A stretch of 32,429 bases of DNA from a virus. A program made the position numbers and the translations under genes. Within the stretch, counting starts at the first letter, position 1; every line of letters begins with the position of its first letter. Under the pieces are notes generated by a model. The model made no database searches. It was not told the DNA's origin and saw nothing but the letters and a program-made list of their open reading frames with translations. The DNA is taken from positions 1 through 32,429 of IMG/VR virus record IMGVR_UViG_3300036804_000353; one strand, 5' to 3'. Shown here piece after piece: positions 14,047 through 22,945 of the stretch.

Positions 14047-14370
14047 ATGGTGATTAAGGTAGATTCAAAAGGGTTGGCGAAAGTTGCTAAGTGGGAATTA
14101 CGGCAAATTGCTTGTGATGCGGGTTTTAGGCTGGGCAATGCCGCCGATTACCGGGAAGCAAGGAAGGGTGGGATGCGCTATTACCGCCGCAATTGCATTT
14201 TTGATGAATTATATGGTCACGGGCAGTATGAGGGCATGTTTTACGATGCCAGAGCAGACCCGCCACAAATTCTTATGCCATGCAGGTGCTGTTATGCCGA
14301 GTGGTTGTTTTATTCTGAGGATGTGAAAGAAGCTATCGCCGCCATAAAGCAAAATAAACGTGCGCTATAA
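14047..14370 (+). CDS. Small cysteine-containing protein, unknown
   Basis: A 107-residue protein; the ATG at 14047 lies 8 bases after AAAAGG, and an in-frame GTG at 14038 is less likely. It contains MRYYRRNCIFDELYGHG and MPCRCCYAEWLFY; the CxCC cluster may bind metal. It is the first gene after operator copy 4 and is separated from the terminase genes by a hairpin with a T-run, so it may be made in excess of them. No family is recognised. Confidence 0.55.
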   Translation: MVIKVDSKGLAKVAKWELRQIACDAGFRLGNAADYREARKGGMRYYRRNCIFDELYGHGQYEGMFYDARADPPQILMPCRCCYAEWLFYSEDVKEAIAAIKQNKRAL

Positions 14371-14417
14371 CCCAACCCCGCAACGCTCCCACAAGTAAAC
14401 CAATTCAATAACCCATA

Positions 14418-14453
14418 CCCCGTGCGGCAACATTGCGCGCATGGGGGCTTTTT
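14418..14453 (+). terminator. Terminator/attenuator hairpin directly before the small terminase gene
   Basis: CCCCGTGCG (14418-14426) pairs with CGCATGGGG (14438-14446), with one G-T pair, followed by GC and five T. The stem contains the GGGGG that would serve as ribosome site for the ATG at 14458. It can therefore both stop transcription and mask translation of the small terminase gene. Confidence 0.65.
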
Positions 14454-14457
14454 GTGC

Positions 14458-14988
14458 ATGAAAAAAATAAACAAGCGTGATGAACGCTTTGCCCGCCTTG
14501 TTGCGGAAGCCACAACAGCGCCGGGCTTTTGTTATGCGACATCCAGAGAACGTGAGTACAAGGGTTTTAACGACGATTACCAGGCTGACCAGCTACTCAA
14601 AGATAACGATATAGCCAAAGCCGTTAACACGTACCGCAATCACATTCTTTCGCGTGATGTCCTTTCACGGCAAGAGGCTTTAGTAAAACTGACGGCCATT
14701 TTTCGCGCGCCTACAGCAGCGGAAATATTCAGGGAGCTTGACGGGTTGTCAGGGCTGCGAATAGACCCCGACATCATGAAGGCAAAAATGGACGGGCTTG
14801 AACTGACAGGCGTGAAGCGGATTAAGCGGACAAAGAACGGACTGGAAATCGTCGGTTATGACCTTGACACGCTGGCTGCACGCATCCTGCAACTGGCCGG
14901 GGTGGATGTCAGTAAACCAATTACAGAAGAAGGCAAAAGCACAGCACGCCGCATGCTGGCGGATATTTTCGGGGGGATGGCGTCATGA
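14458..14988 (+). CDS. terS: Terminase small subunit
   Basis: A 176-residue protein starting at the ATG at 14458 (an in-frame GTG at 14422 lies inside the hairpin and is disfavoured). The N-terminal part KRDERFARLVAEAT, followed by ADQLLKDNDIAKAVNTYRN and LSRQEALVKLTAIF, shows the helix-turn-helix DNA-binding region and the a-helical pattern of phage small terminases that recognise the packaging site. The C-terminal part (TEEGKSTARRMLADIFGG) binds the large subunit in related proteins. It overlaps the large-subunit ATG by ATGA, the standard arrangement. Confidence 0.7.
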   Translation: MKKINKRDERFARLVAEATTAPGFCYATSREREYKGFNDDYQADQLLKDNDIAKAVNTYRNHILSRDVLSRQEALVKLTAIFRAPTAAEIFRELDGLSGLRIDPDIMKAKMDGLELTGVKRIKRTKNGLEIVGYDLDTLAARILQLAGVDVSKPITEEGKSTARRMLADIFGGMAS

Positions 14989-16352
14989 GTGGCAACCCGC
15001 CTTTCAGGTTAAAACCGATGCGCGCCATGATGCGTCCGTTATTCGAGTCACATCGCGTCAAGTGTCTTTATGGCGGGCGTGGGTCGGGTAAGTCGTGGGA
15101 TGTGGCAGAGGCGTTGATTGAAATTGCTGTGCGGTCTGAAGTACGCATTTTGTGCTTGCGTCGGGTGCAAAAGTCAATCGCTGCGTCTTCACACCAGTTG
15201 CTTTCCGACACCATCCGCCGGTTGGGGTATGAATCGGAATTTACGATAACTAACAACGCCATCCGCTCAAAAGAGGGGGCGGAATTTATGTTTATGGGTC
15301 TTCAGTCGAACCTTGACAGCGTCAAGTCAATTGAAGGCGTAGACATTTGCTGGGTTGAAGAAGCGCATTCGATTTCCGCCGCCGCATGGGAAATCCTGTT
15401 ACCGACCATCCGCCGTGAATGTTCGGAAATATGGATCACATTCAACCCGGATTATGCGTGGGATGACACATACGTCCGGTTTGTGCTTAACGCGGAAGAT
15501 GACTGGTTTGTTATCGAAGTTAACTGGAGTGACAACGAGCACTTCACGCCAGAGTTAGAAAAAGAGCGCCAGACGTGCCTGAAGTTCTACCCCGACCGCT
15601 ATGACAACATTTGGGAAGGGAAGCCGATTTCAGAAACGCCGGGCGCGGTAGTCAACCGTGGCAACCTTGAACGGCTATTTGTAGATCCAGATTCTGCCCT
15701 TGCGGCGGTCTGCCGTAGCGGGATTAAGCGTGCCGTTCTGGACGTGGCCGACGATGGCGCGGATGACAGCGTTTTAACCCTGTGGGATGGCTATTTCTGT
15801 TACAGGGTGGTGCGCCTTCAAACCCGCGACACTGTGCAGCTTGCCGTACAGGCATTGGCCATAGCCATTGAGGAAGGTTGCGAGGTATTGACGTATGACT
15901 CCGTCGGCGTGGGTGCCGGGGTGCGGGGTGAGCTTAATAAACATGAGGGTGACGGCATCACCTTCAAGAAATTTGTGGCCAACGGGGAAGTCCAGCGCAA
16001 AACGAAGCGCTACCGGGGCGGGCGCAAAAATGAGGAAGTCTTTGCAAATCTCAAGGCGCAATCGTGGTGGGCGTACCGTGACCGGGTTAACGACACATGC
16101 CGCTATCTGGACACAGGCATCAAGCCGCTTGACGGCATGATTGCTTTTTCCAGCAAGATTGAGCGCCGTTACCGTGAGCGCATTTTATCGGATTCAACCG
16201 GGGTGCGATGGGAAAGCAACAAAGACGACAAGATTCAGATTGAGGACAAAAAATCGGTCAAGAAACGTTTGGGTGTTTCGACGGACTACGCCGACGCAAT
16301 CATCCCGCACGCTATCAAGTTCAAATCAGGATTAGACGCATATGACGAGTAA
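14985..16352 (+). CDS. terL: Terminase large subunit
   Basis: A 455-residue packaging motor of the PBSX/Terminase_3 type. The ATPase has Walker A GGRGSGKS at 30-37 and Walker B VDICWVEEAH at 119-128 with the catalytic glutamate. Coupling motif TFNP is at about 152-155. The nuclease half has acidic residues Asp253 (VLDVADDG), Asp305 (YDSVGVGAG) and Asp434/437 (STDYADA). All key residues are present, so the enzyme looks functional. It cuts concatemers and drives DNA into the prohead through the portal encoded next; the two genes overlap by 11 bases. Confidence 0.9.
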   Translation: MSGNPPFRLKPMRAMMRPLFESHRVKCLYGGRGSGKSWDVAEALIEIAVRSEVRILCLRRVQKSIAASSHQLLSDTIRRLGYESEFTITNNAIRSKEGAEFMFMGLQSNLDSVKSIEGVDICWVEEAHSISAAAWEILLPTIRRECSEIWITFNPDYAWDDTYVRFVLNAEDDWFVIEVNWSDNEHFTPELEKERQTCLKFYPDRYDNIWEGKPISETPGAVVNRGNLERLFVDPDSALAAVCRSGIKRAVLDVADDGADDSVLTLWDGYFCYRVVRLQTRDTVQLAVQALAIAIEEGCEVLTYDSVGVGAGVRGELNKHEGDGITFKKFVANGEVQRKTKRYRGGRKNEEVFANLKAQSWWAYRDRVNDTCRYLDTGIKPLDGMIAFSSKIERRYRERILSDSTGVRWESNKDDKIQIEDKKSVKKRLGVSTDYADAIIPHAIKFKSGLDAYDE

Positions 16353-17679
16353 GAAAATACCCACACAAGGCACGCTCATTGGTGGTGAGGTGCGGGAAGA
16401 CATCAACAATGACAGCTATGTAAGCATGATGCAGGGAGTGGCCGGGTTAGGCGGCGTCAATGGAATTGGTGCGCGCGGTGCGGCGGGTATGACGTCACCA
16501 ACAGCCCGCCGAATGATGGCGCGCATAGCGTCGGGCATGATTCCCATTAATGCGATGTTGCTCAATGAACAAAGCGGCGTTGGCCACCGTATTTGCGCCG
16601 AACCCGTGCGCGCGGCCATGAATGCGGGTTACTCGATTGTGACCCAAAACCCCGCAGACAAAGAAGCCATTGAAAACCTGTTTGAAGACCTGAACGTCTG
16701 GCGCGTGGTCGGCAATGCCGCCGTCTACCGTCGGGCCGCTGGCTGGTCGGTCATCGTGTTTGGTGATGCTTTTGTACGCCCGCACCCGGCTTACCGCATT
16801 ACGCCATCTAACGACTGGTATACAGATTACCGGTCACCACTGTTCGGCTTGCCTGAAGGCTGGCAAATCGAGTTAAAAGCGCCCATCGGCGGGGATGTGT
16901 TTATCCCGCAGCAGGACAGCTTTTTGATGGGTGATAAAGACTACGACCCGATTTATCAAATCACCGGCACGGAATTTGGCACGCCGGTATTGGGTCGCGT
17001 TTATTCATCACTGGAGCGCCTCGGTCTGACCCATGAGCTTATTTTATCAATTCTTTCAATGAGCATTCAGGACATCTATAAGCGCCAAAACCTTGATGAA
17101 GAACTTGAAACGCAAAAAGGAGAAAGGAAGGTTGCCAGTCGCATTGGCGGCATTGCTGCAACGCGCATGCTAAATGACATGGTGGTCATTGACGGCGAGG
17201 AAGCTATTGAGCGACTTCAGTCAACCATAGCCAATCAGGCCGACCTTATTGACGCAGCCATCCGCATTGTGTCGCTGGAATCTGGCGTTCCCGTGTCCGT
17301 TCTGGCCAACACAAAAGCGGGGTTAAGTAACAGCGATAGCAGCGGGGATGACGTGTGGGCGCGTCTGGTCGATACCGAAAACACTGACTACATCATCCCG
17401 GCACTGAAGGCGATAGCGCTCAATTTTCTTGGTGTTCGTGCTGACTTCGTGGCGAACAAGTCGCAGGGTGACATCAAGCGTGATGCAGACACCGACAAAG
17501 TGAAGGCGGAAACCGTCAAGCTGTACTACGACATGCGCGCCATTACATCAGAAGAAGTGCGCGCCACCGGGCAGGAAAGCGCCGCCTTTGTCAGCCTGAC
17601 AACCAATCTGCCGGGTAAAACAACCAACGACCCGGAAGCTGACGAGGTTGACGACGATGAAAACGACGCCACGCTATAA
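16342..17679 (+). CDS. Portal protein (DUF1073 type)
   Basis: A 445-residue portal. AAVYRRAAGWSVIVFGDAF, then YSSLERLGLTHELILSILSM, then IRIVSLESGVPVSVLANTKAG, and the S-N-S-D-S-S-G-D-D-V-W-x-R block are typical of DUF1073 portals. Twelve copies form the ring at the capsid vertex that the terminase docks to. Pfam now names this family after Acb1 because of fused relatives; the H-x-T/H-x-S phosphodiesterase motifs of Acb1 are absent here. The acidic tail (EADEVDDDEND) overlaps the next gene by 23 bases. Confidence 0.85.
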   Translation: MTSKKIPTQGTLIGGEVREDINNDSYVSMMQGVAGLGGVNGIGARGAAGMTSPTARRMMARIASGMIPINAMLLNEQSGVGHRICAEPVRAAMNAGYSIVTQNPADKEAIENLFEDLNVWRVVGNAAVYRRAAGWSVIVFGDAFVRPHPAYRITPSNDWYTDYRSPLFGLPEGWQIELKAPIGGDVFIPQQDSFLMGDKDYDPIYQITGTEFGTPVLGRVYSSLERLGLTHELILSILSMSIQDIYKRQNLDEELETQKGERKVASRIGGIAATRMLNDMVVIDGEEAIERLQSTIANQADLIDAAIRIVSLESGVPVSVLANTKAGLSNSDSSGDDVWARLVDTENTDYIIPALKAIALNFLGVRADFVANKSQGDIKRDADTDKVKAETVKLYYDMRAITSEEVRATGQESAAFVSLTTNLPGKTTNDPEADEVDDDENDATL

Positions 17680-19042
17680 CGGGGCTTTTCCTCTCGCCGC
17701 TGAAATGGTGCTGGCATCCCGCCTGGATAAACAGGCGCGGGCGTTTACGGCCATCGTCAAAAAAGCGTGCCTTGCCACTTACAAGGCAATAGCCACGTCA
17801 GGTGCGGCGGCGTCGTATAACGTCAATACCGATGCCGCAGACGGCAAAGACATTGGCGTTGCCGCAGCGGCGGGCGGGAACCTGTCATCAGCACAGGTTA
17901 AAAAAGTCCGCAAATACCTTAAACAAAAATACGGGTCAAACTGGTCGCACTTAACCCGCGCCAAACAAACTGACCTGATTAATGCGTTTATCAGTCAGGT
18001 TTTAGATCCTCCCGCTAATGTGAGTAAAAAAAGTGCCGTAGATGGCCTGATTTCTTATGGCGAATACGGCGCATTACCGGCGCATATCATTGCTGGCATT
18101 CAACAGGGCGTAGCCTCAAGCCTCGCCAAAAGTTATGCCGCAACAGGCACGGGCAACATTGGTGCCGCCGCCGGTAACGTGTCAGCCATCGCCCGTAAGG
18201 CTGACAACGTCCGCGCACAGATTGAGGCCGCTGACTTTGGGCTGACGCCTGAATACTGGAAAGGCCATTACCAAAAATTCACGGTCAATGAAGCGCCGCT
18301 TGTAGACGCCATCACCGCAGCGCCTGTGACCGCCAGCACCGCTGGTGCCGTCGCGCCAGAAATACCCGCCTTAATCGCGCCCGTGGTGGAAATGGCCACC
18401 ATCAGCAGCGCGCCCGCGCTCGATGCCGTCAAAAAGGATGTCATCAACAACGTTGAGCAAAATTTTCAGTTAATCGTCAGGGCGGCGGAAGGGCAGCGCC
18501 TGGCTGATGGCGTGAAGCTGGCACCGGAAGACTTAGAAGACCTCATCAGCGTTGATGTGTTCGAAAACAACCCGGATTTAAGCGCCGCAACAGATAAGTG
18601 GGTCAACGACAACATGACCCGCCTTAAAAACATGAATGCCGACGCGGTAAAGCGCGGCATCAATGTTACACAACAGGCGATTAAAGAAGGGCGCTCTCTG
18701 CCTTGGCTGGAAGAACAGCTAACAAAACAGATGGACATTTCAGCGGGCAGAGCCAAAACCATTGCCCGTACCGCCACCAGTAATGCCGCATGGAATGCCG
18801 AGTTGGCCACCGCCACCGCCGCTGGCATGCAGTATTACCGCTGGCGCGGCATGCTCGATGAGCGTGAACGACAACAGCACGTAGACCGGGAAGGCCACGC
18901 ATACGACCCCGCACACCCGCCAACGGACGGAAATCCGGGTCAGCCCATTAATTGCCGTTGCTGGCCAGAATGGTTATTTACCAGCAGTGAAATTGAGGAA
19001 GCGGAAAATGAAATCACAGCACGTTACAGAAATGCAGCATGA
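17657..19042 (+). CDS. Mu F-like minor head protein
   Basis: A 461-residue protein starting at the ATG at 17657 (a TTG three codons upstream lacks spacing from the GAGG site). The C-terminal third is the Mu F/SPP1 gp7 head-morphogenesis domain: SAGRAKTIARTATSNAAWNA, then YYRWRGMLDERERQQHVDREG and the closing GNPGQPINCRCWPEW with the conserved C-R-C. The N-terminal part is alanine-rich and helical. It is a minor component attached to the portal and may protect or eject with DNA. Its end overlaps the following gene by 35 bases. Confidence 0.8.
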   Translation: MKTTPRYNGAFPLAAEMVLASRLDKQARAFTAIVKKACLATYKAIATSGAAASYNVNTDAADGKDIGVAAAAGGNLSSAQVKKVRKYLKQKYGSNWSHLTRAKQTDLINAFISQVLDPPANVSKKSAVDGLISYGEYGALPAHIIAGIQQGVASSLAKSYAATGTGNIGAAAGNVSAIARKADNVRAQIEAADFGLTPEYWKGHYQKFTVNEAPLVDAITAAPVTASTAGAVAPEIPALIAPVVEMATISSAPALDAVKKDVINNVEQNFQLIVRAAEGQRLADGVKLAPEDLEDLISVDVFENNPDLSAATDKWVNDNMTRLKNMNADAVKRGINVTQQAIKEGRSLPWLEEQLTKQMDISAGRAKTIARTATSNAAWNAELATATAAGMQYYRWRGMLDERERQQHVDREGHAYDPAHPPTDGNPGQPINCRCWPEWLFTSSEIEEAENEITARYRNAA

Positions 19043-20042
19043 CACGGAAATTAACGTTGATGCCGTCCGTGACTGGACGGTCACGGATGAGGGCTGGTTA
19101 CAAATTGATATTCCGGTGCGCCGCGCCGGGATTCTGACCTACGACAAAAGCAAGGGTGATGCCTTCACCGCAAAAGAATACTTGTCAGAAGATGAATTGT
19201 TTAACGCCGATTCAATGAAGACACTTATTGGCAAGCCGGTAGCCATGACCCCGCACCCAAAAGGGGGGAAGGTTACCGCTAAAAACTTCCGTGCGCTCAC
19301 TGTAGGCACGGTAATTGACGCCTTCAGGCGTGGCGATGACCTGATAGCCCGGTCACTCGTTCAGGATGAAAACAGCATCAAGCTTGTTCTGAATGATAAA
19401 TCACTGCGTGGGGCGTCTGCCGGTTATCAGTGTGACGATAAACCCAAAATAACCGGCACATCTCAATGGGGCGATTACGACACGGTGCAGCGTGGAACGA
19501 AATATAACCACGTCATCATTTGTCGTAATCCACGTAACAGCCATGCGCGCTTTAATCTGGATGAAATTATGGACCCTGAAAACATCAACGTTGATGAACT
19601 GAAAACGCAGGTCACAACATTAACCAAAAAGAGTGATGACCTTGAAAAAAAGGTCGGTTCTCTTAACGGCGAATTACTGGCCGCAAACAAAAAAATTGTG
19701 AATCTGGACTCACTGAACAGTGAAGCCTACGAGCGCGGCCTGAAAGATGGCAAAAACCAGCATTTGCTTAACGAGCACGCCAAAAAGCTTGGCATCAATG
19801 TTGATAGCCTCGATCCAAAGCTGGTGAAAGTTGCCGTTATCAAGAAAGCCAGCCCGGAAATTAATACCGATTCATGGGATGACGCGCAAATTGATACCGC
19901 GCTTGAAATGGCGATGACCATCAAACCGGCGAAAGATTTCCCGCAGAATCCGCGCCGCCCGCAGGTTAACAACGATGGCGATAACGGCGGCGATGTTGAC
20001 AGCCATGACGACTATCAAAAACGCGCTTTCGGGGGCAAATAA
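19008..20042 (+). CDS. DUF2213 prohead protease / scaffold fusion
   Basis: A 344-residue protein starting at 19008 with TTGAGGA at the right distance; an in-frame GTG at 18987 has no site. Residues about 37-175 are DUF2213: RRAGILTYDKSKG, GKPVAMTPHPKGG (His83), LRGASAGYQCD (Ser137), NHVIICRNPRNSHARF. The His/Ser positions resemble HK97-type prohead proteases. Residues about 195-245 form a heptad-like coiled coil (TLTKKSDDLEKKVGSLNGEL), typical of scaffolding proteins. I infer an N-terminal protease that matures the head and a C-terminal scaffold domain. Catalysis is inferred, not shown. Confidence 0.7.
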   Translation: MKSQHVTEMQHDTEINVDAVRDWTVTDEGWLQIDIPVRRAGILTYDKSKGDAFTAKEYLSEDELFNADSMKTLIGKPVAMTPHPKGGKVTAKNFRALTVGTVIDAFRRGDDLIARSLVQDENSIKLVLNDKSLRGASAGYQCDDKPKITGTSQWGDYDTVQRGTKYNHVIICRNPRNSHARFNLDEIMDPENINVDELKTQVTTLTKKSDDLEKKVGSLNGELLAANKKIVNLDSLNSEAYERGLKDGKNQHLLNEHAKKLGINVDSLDPKLVKVAVIKKASPEINTDSWDDAQIDTALEMAMTIKPAKDFPQNPRRPQVNNDGDNGGDVDSHDDYQKRAFGGK

Positions 20043-20830
20043 TGCAGACTGAAATCAAAACAGATTATGACGCGGGCCTACCCGGTCAGCTTGCCGTGTT
20101 GCCATCGTTTAACAGCGCGGCAAAAGTGCGCTCCTGCCGTGCTGGTGGCCTGATTTATGCCGGTGATGCGCTGAAGCTTGGCAGCACTGACAACAGTGTT
20201 GTTGCGCTGGAAGATGGTGACACCGCCGACATGATTTGTGGTGTAGCCGTGCGCTCTCATTCCAACTTTGGCATGACGCCAACCCGCACGTATGGCGCAA
20301 CCAGCGCTTATGCCGTGGACGCGAACAGCGCGCAGGGCTCTTGCGAAGATGGCCCGATTTACGTTGCGCTGAAATCAGGACAGGCACCGAAAAACGGCGA
20401 CCTTGCAACCCCGATGGGGCGCAACGCTACCAGTAACGTTATGGAGTGGGGCGTACTGGCGGCGGACGGCGGGCAGACACGCGCGAAATTCATCACCAGC
20501 GCCTTAACGGGCGGTGTGGCCATTATTCAGATTACTGATGGCGCACTGCTGGGAAAGTATAACGCGCCAGTTGTTAACGTGACTGGCGCGACCGTCGCCC
20601 CGACCACCGCCAGCATTGCGGCAGGTGCAACACAGCAGTTAACGGCAAGCGTTACGCCAGCCAATGCGACCGATAAAACAGGCGCATGGAAAAGTAGCGA
20701 TGTAACCAAAGCCACGGTTGATGCAGCAGGGCTGGTGACGGGCGTTGCAGCAGGAACGGCAACAATCACATTTACGACAACGGACGGCGCGAAAACCGCC
20801 ACTTGTGCCGTTACTGTTACGGGAAGTTGA
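20042..20830 (+). CDS. Capsid decoration/cement protein with Ig-like (BIG2) domain
   Basis: A 262-residue protein. The N-terminal part (about 1-175; GQLAVLPSFNSAAKVRSC, AGDALKLGSTDNSV, DMICGVAVRSHSN) resembles the structural cement proteins encoded just before DUF2184 capsids. Residues about 178-260 are a bacterial Ig-like domain group 2: VAPTTASIAAGATQQLTASV, ATVDAAGLVTGVAAGTATIT, TTDGAKTATCAVTV. Such domains on capsids or tails can bind surface glycans weakly. The TAATG junction couples it to the DUF2213 gene. Confidence 0.7.
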   Translation: MQTEIKTDYDAGLPGQLAVLPSFNSAAKVRSCRAGGLIYAGDALKLGSTDNSVVALEDGDTADMICGVAVRSHSNFGMTPTRTYGATSAYAVDANSAQGSCEDGPIYVALKSGQAPKNGDLATPMGRNATSNVMEWGVLAADGGQTRAKFITSALTGGVAIIQITDGALLGKYNAPVVNVTGATVAPTTASIAAGATQQLTASVTPANATDKTGAWKSSDVTKATVDAAGLVTGVAAGTATITFTTTDGAKTATCAVTVTGS

Positions 20831-20832
20831 GC

Positions 20833-21768
20833 ATGAAAAAGAATGAAATTACGCAGGTGATGCAGGCTTATTGCGCCAGCACGTTGCGCGCAAACGGCCA
20901 GGACGTCAACGTCGATGAGCAAGGCTTAATTTTTGCTGATGATGTGATTGCGGTATCAAAAAAGATTTATGAGAAGAAAATGCCCGCGCCGCAAGCGCTG
21001 TCACTTTTTCCTCAAGAGCCTGATGTCACTGACGCCGATGAATGGTTTGAATACCGCATGTATGACGCACAGGGCATGGCAAAAATCATGGCCGCGTATG
21101 GTACTGACATGCCAATGATGACCGTGAAGGGCGAAGCCTTCATTGCGAAAATGTATACCGTGGGCCTTGGCTATGGCTGGACGTACAAAGAAATGCTTCA
21201 GTCAGCTAAAAAAGGTATTCCGCTCAAGCAGATTGAAGGCACCAGTTGCCGCAAAATCCATGAGCGCACCGTCAGTAATATCCTTTGGAAAGGTAACGAC
21301 GAATATAAAATCGTCGGCTTTTCCAATCACCCGAACATCCCGGAAGTGGCTGTTGCGGGCGGGTGGGGTAGCGCGGACGGTGACGCCATTGTTGATGACG
21401 TTGCCGCGAATATTTCCGCAGTGAACGGCACTTCAATCTTTGACGTCAATAAGTACCAGATGCCGTCAAAAGCCTGGACGATTGCGCAAAGTAAGCGCCT
21501 GAGCGCAACCGCTGACACTGTGCTGTCATTCCTGAAGAAGGCATTCCCTGAAGTTACCTTCAGCAAAAACCCGGATTTGGACGCGGACGGAATTTGCATG
21601 GCGATTGACATGAATGAAGAAAACTTCAGCCAGGCAACACCAGTGCTTTTCCGTCAGTTAGCCCCGCAACCGGTCGGCATTGATATTTCCGTGCCGTGTA
21701 TTTCCATGACCTGTGGCGTGATTGTTCGTCAGCCGCTGGCCGCTGCAAAAACAACGAAAGTGGTGTAA
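20833..21768 (+). CDS. Major capsid protein (DUF2184)
   Basis: A 311-residue protein starting at the ATG at 20833 (GGGAAG upstream). Sequence and position match DUF2184 capsids of HK97 fold: FPQEPDVTDADEWFEYRMYD, then GLGYGWTYKEMLQSAKKG, then GIDISVPCISMTCGVIVRQP at the end. It follows protease/scaffold and decoration genes and precedes connector genes, the normal order. Hundreds of copies form the shell. Confidence 0.8.
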   Translation: MKKNEITQVMQAYCASTLRANGQDVNVDEQGLIFADDVIAVSKKIYEKKMPAPQALSLFPQEPDVTDADEWFEYRMYDAQGMAKIMAAYGTDMPMMTVKGEAFIAKMYTVGLGYGWTYKEMLQSAKKGIPLKQIEGTSCRKIHERTVSNILWKGNDEYKIVGFSNHPNIPEVAVAGGWGSADGDAIVDDVAANISAVNGTSIFDVNKYQMPSKAWTIAQSKRLSATADTVLSFLKKAFPEVTFSKNPDLDADGICMAIDMNEENFSQATPVLFRQLAPQPVGIDISVPCISMTCGVIVRQPLAAAKTTKVV

Positions 21769-21771
21769 CCG

Positions 21772-22098
21772 ATGACCGCAAAAAACAACCAGACCCAAAG
21801 CAACCAGACCGCCACCGAACAGACGACAGGCCAGCCGGTATGGCTGGCCAACAAAACGCAACGCCCAATTCATATTATGCAGCGTGGCAAGGATGCTGAG
21901 GGTAATAACCTCGACAATATCCGTCTTTCCACCATGGGTGCGGTGAAGGTGGCAGAAGCAACGCTCAAGCTTTCTGGCGTGCAGCAGCTTTTGAAAAAGG
22001 GCTCATTGGTCAAAGTCAGTGCCGCAGAGGCCAAAAAGCTTAACAAAGAGCATGACGACACCGTCAGCGCGGAAGATGACGACGAAAGCGAGGAATAA
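21772..22098 (+). CDS. Small head-region protein, unknown
   Basis: A 108-residue protein with a Gln/Asn/Thr-rich N-terminus, a central part (RPIHIMQRGKDAEGNNLDN, LSTMGAVKVAEATLKLSG) and a very acidic tail (EDDDESEE). It lies directly between major capsid and connector genes, so a role in head completion or decoration is likely. No family is recognised and the ribosome site is weak, which suggests coupling to the capsid gene. Confidence 0.55.
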   Translation: MTAKNNQTQSNQTATEQTTGQPVWLANKTQRPIHIMQRGKDAEGNNLDNIRLSTMGAVKVAEATLKLSGVQQLLKKGSLVKVSAAEAKKLNKEHDDTVSAEDDDESEE

Positions 22099-22103
22099 AG
22101 CCC

Positions 22104-22472
22104 GTGACAACTGTTGAAGGCTGGCTTGCCATCCTTTTACCGGGTTACACAGTTGATGAGGGCGCTATTAGCGCCCTTTCTTCATTGTGTGCGCGGGTCT
22201 ACGACCTGCAAGCGGCGGTAGATGATGGCTATGAAGAAACATACTTACTGGCGCTGTATATCGCGGCCAATCAGGTTTACGCGATTGAAGGCAGTAGCGG
22301 CAGCATCAGGCCCGTCACCAGTAAAAAAGAGGGCAAAGTGTCCGTTTCATACGGCACAGACAAGGGCGGAGCCACACAGGGTGGATGGAAAGGCACCACG
22401 TTTGGCCAGGAGTTTTTAGACATCATGCGCATCAGTCGCGGTGGGGCAATGCTGTTGGGTAGTGCGTCATGA
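22104..22472 (+). CDS. Head-tail connector (DUF4054-like)
   Basis: A 122-residue protein starting at a GTG with GAGGA 9 bases upstream. LLALYIAANQVYAIEGSSGS, then KKEGKVSVSYGTDKGG and TTFGQEFLDIMRISRGGAML follow the pattern of DUF4054 connectors (helical N-terminal half, G-x-V-S-V-S-Y, then T-x-F/Y-G-x-x-F). It should bind under the portal. ATGA overlap with the next gene. Confidence 0.7.
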   Translation: MTTVEGWLAILLPGYTVDEGAISALSSLCARVYDLQAAVDDGYEETYLLALYIAANQVYAIEGSSGSIRPVTSKKEGKVSVSYGTDKGGATQGGWKGTTFGQEFLDIMRISRGGAMLLGSAS

Positions 22473-22945
22473 AAGGCGGGGCGCAGTTTAACACGATGGG
22501 CTTTGACAGGGTCATACGTAAGAACATCAGCGCCCTTGCCGGGATAAAGTTGAAGGTCGGCATTCAGAAGGGTGCAAAAGCCACTGGCGGTGGTCTTATC
22601 GCGCCCTATGCGGCAGATAACAACTTTGGCACCAAAACCAAACAGGGCAAGACAAGAATACAGGCGCGCCCGTTTATGACCTATTCAGCAGACCGCATGG
22701 CGGACTGGCTTGAAACCGCCGCATTTTATGAAGTGGTCAACGACGTTATCACCGGCAAGATAACCGCAGATATGGCCGCAACGCGTATCGGCACAAAAGC
22801 GGTTGATATTACGCGGCGCACTATCCGTGACTCGGCGCTGTATAAACCAAACGCCGCAAGCACCATCGCCCGCAAAGGTCACGCCAGACCACTTCAGGAC
22901 TCAATGTCTATGTTCCGTAACGTTAAATTTATCAGGGTGATGTAA
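22469..22945 (+). CDS. Neck / tail completion protein (HK97 gp10-like)
   Basis: A 158-residue protein with LKVGIQKGAKATGGG, APYAADNNFGTKTKQGKT, ARPFMTYSADRMADW and a C-terminal PNAASTIARKGHARPLQDS. The pattern V-x-I-x-x-x-A, N-x-F-G-T, R-P-F and the P-L-x-D-S end is that of phage neck proteins assembled between connector and tail. Coupled on both sides (ATGA, TAATG). Confidence 0.65.
   Translation: MKGGAQFNTMGFDRVIRKNISALAGIKLKVGIQKGAKATGGGLIAPYAADNNFGTKTKQGKTRIQARPFMTYSADRMADWLETAAFYEVVNDVITGKITADMAATRIGTKAVDITRRTIRDSALYKPNAASTIARKGHARPLQDSMSMFRNVKFIRVM

Noticed and set aside
16342-17679. Portal as an Acb1 anti-CBASS enzyme
   Set aside because: The family name comes from fused relatives; the H-x-T/H-x-S catalytic motifs are absent and portal features are complete.
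18987-19007. Upstream GTG start for the DUF2213 protein
   Set aside because: The ATG at 19008 has a well-spaced GAGGA site; the GTG has none.
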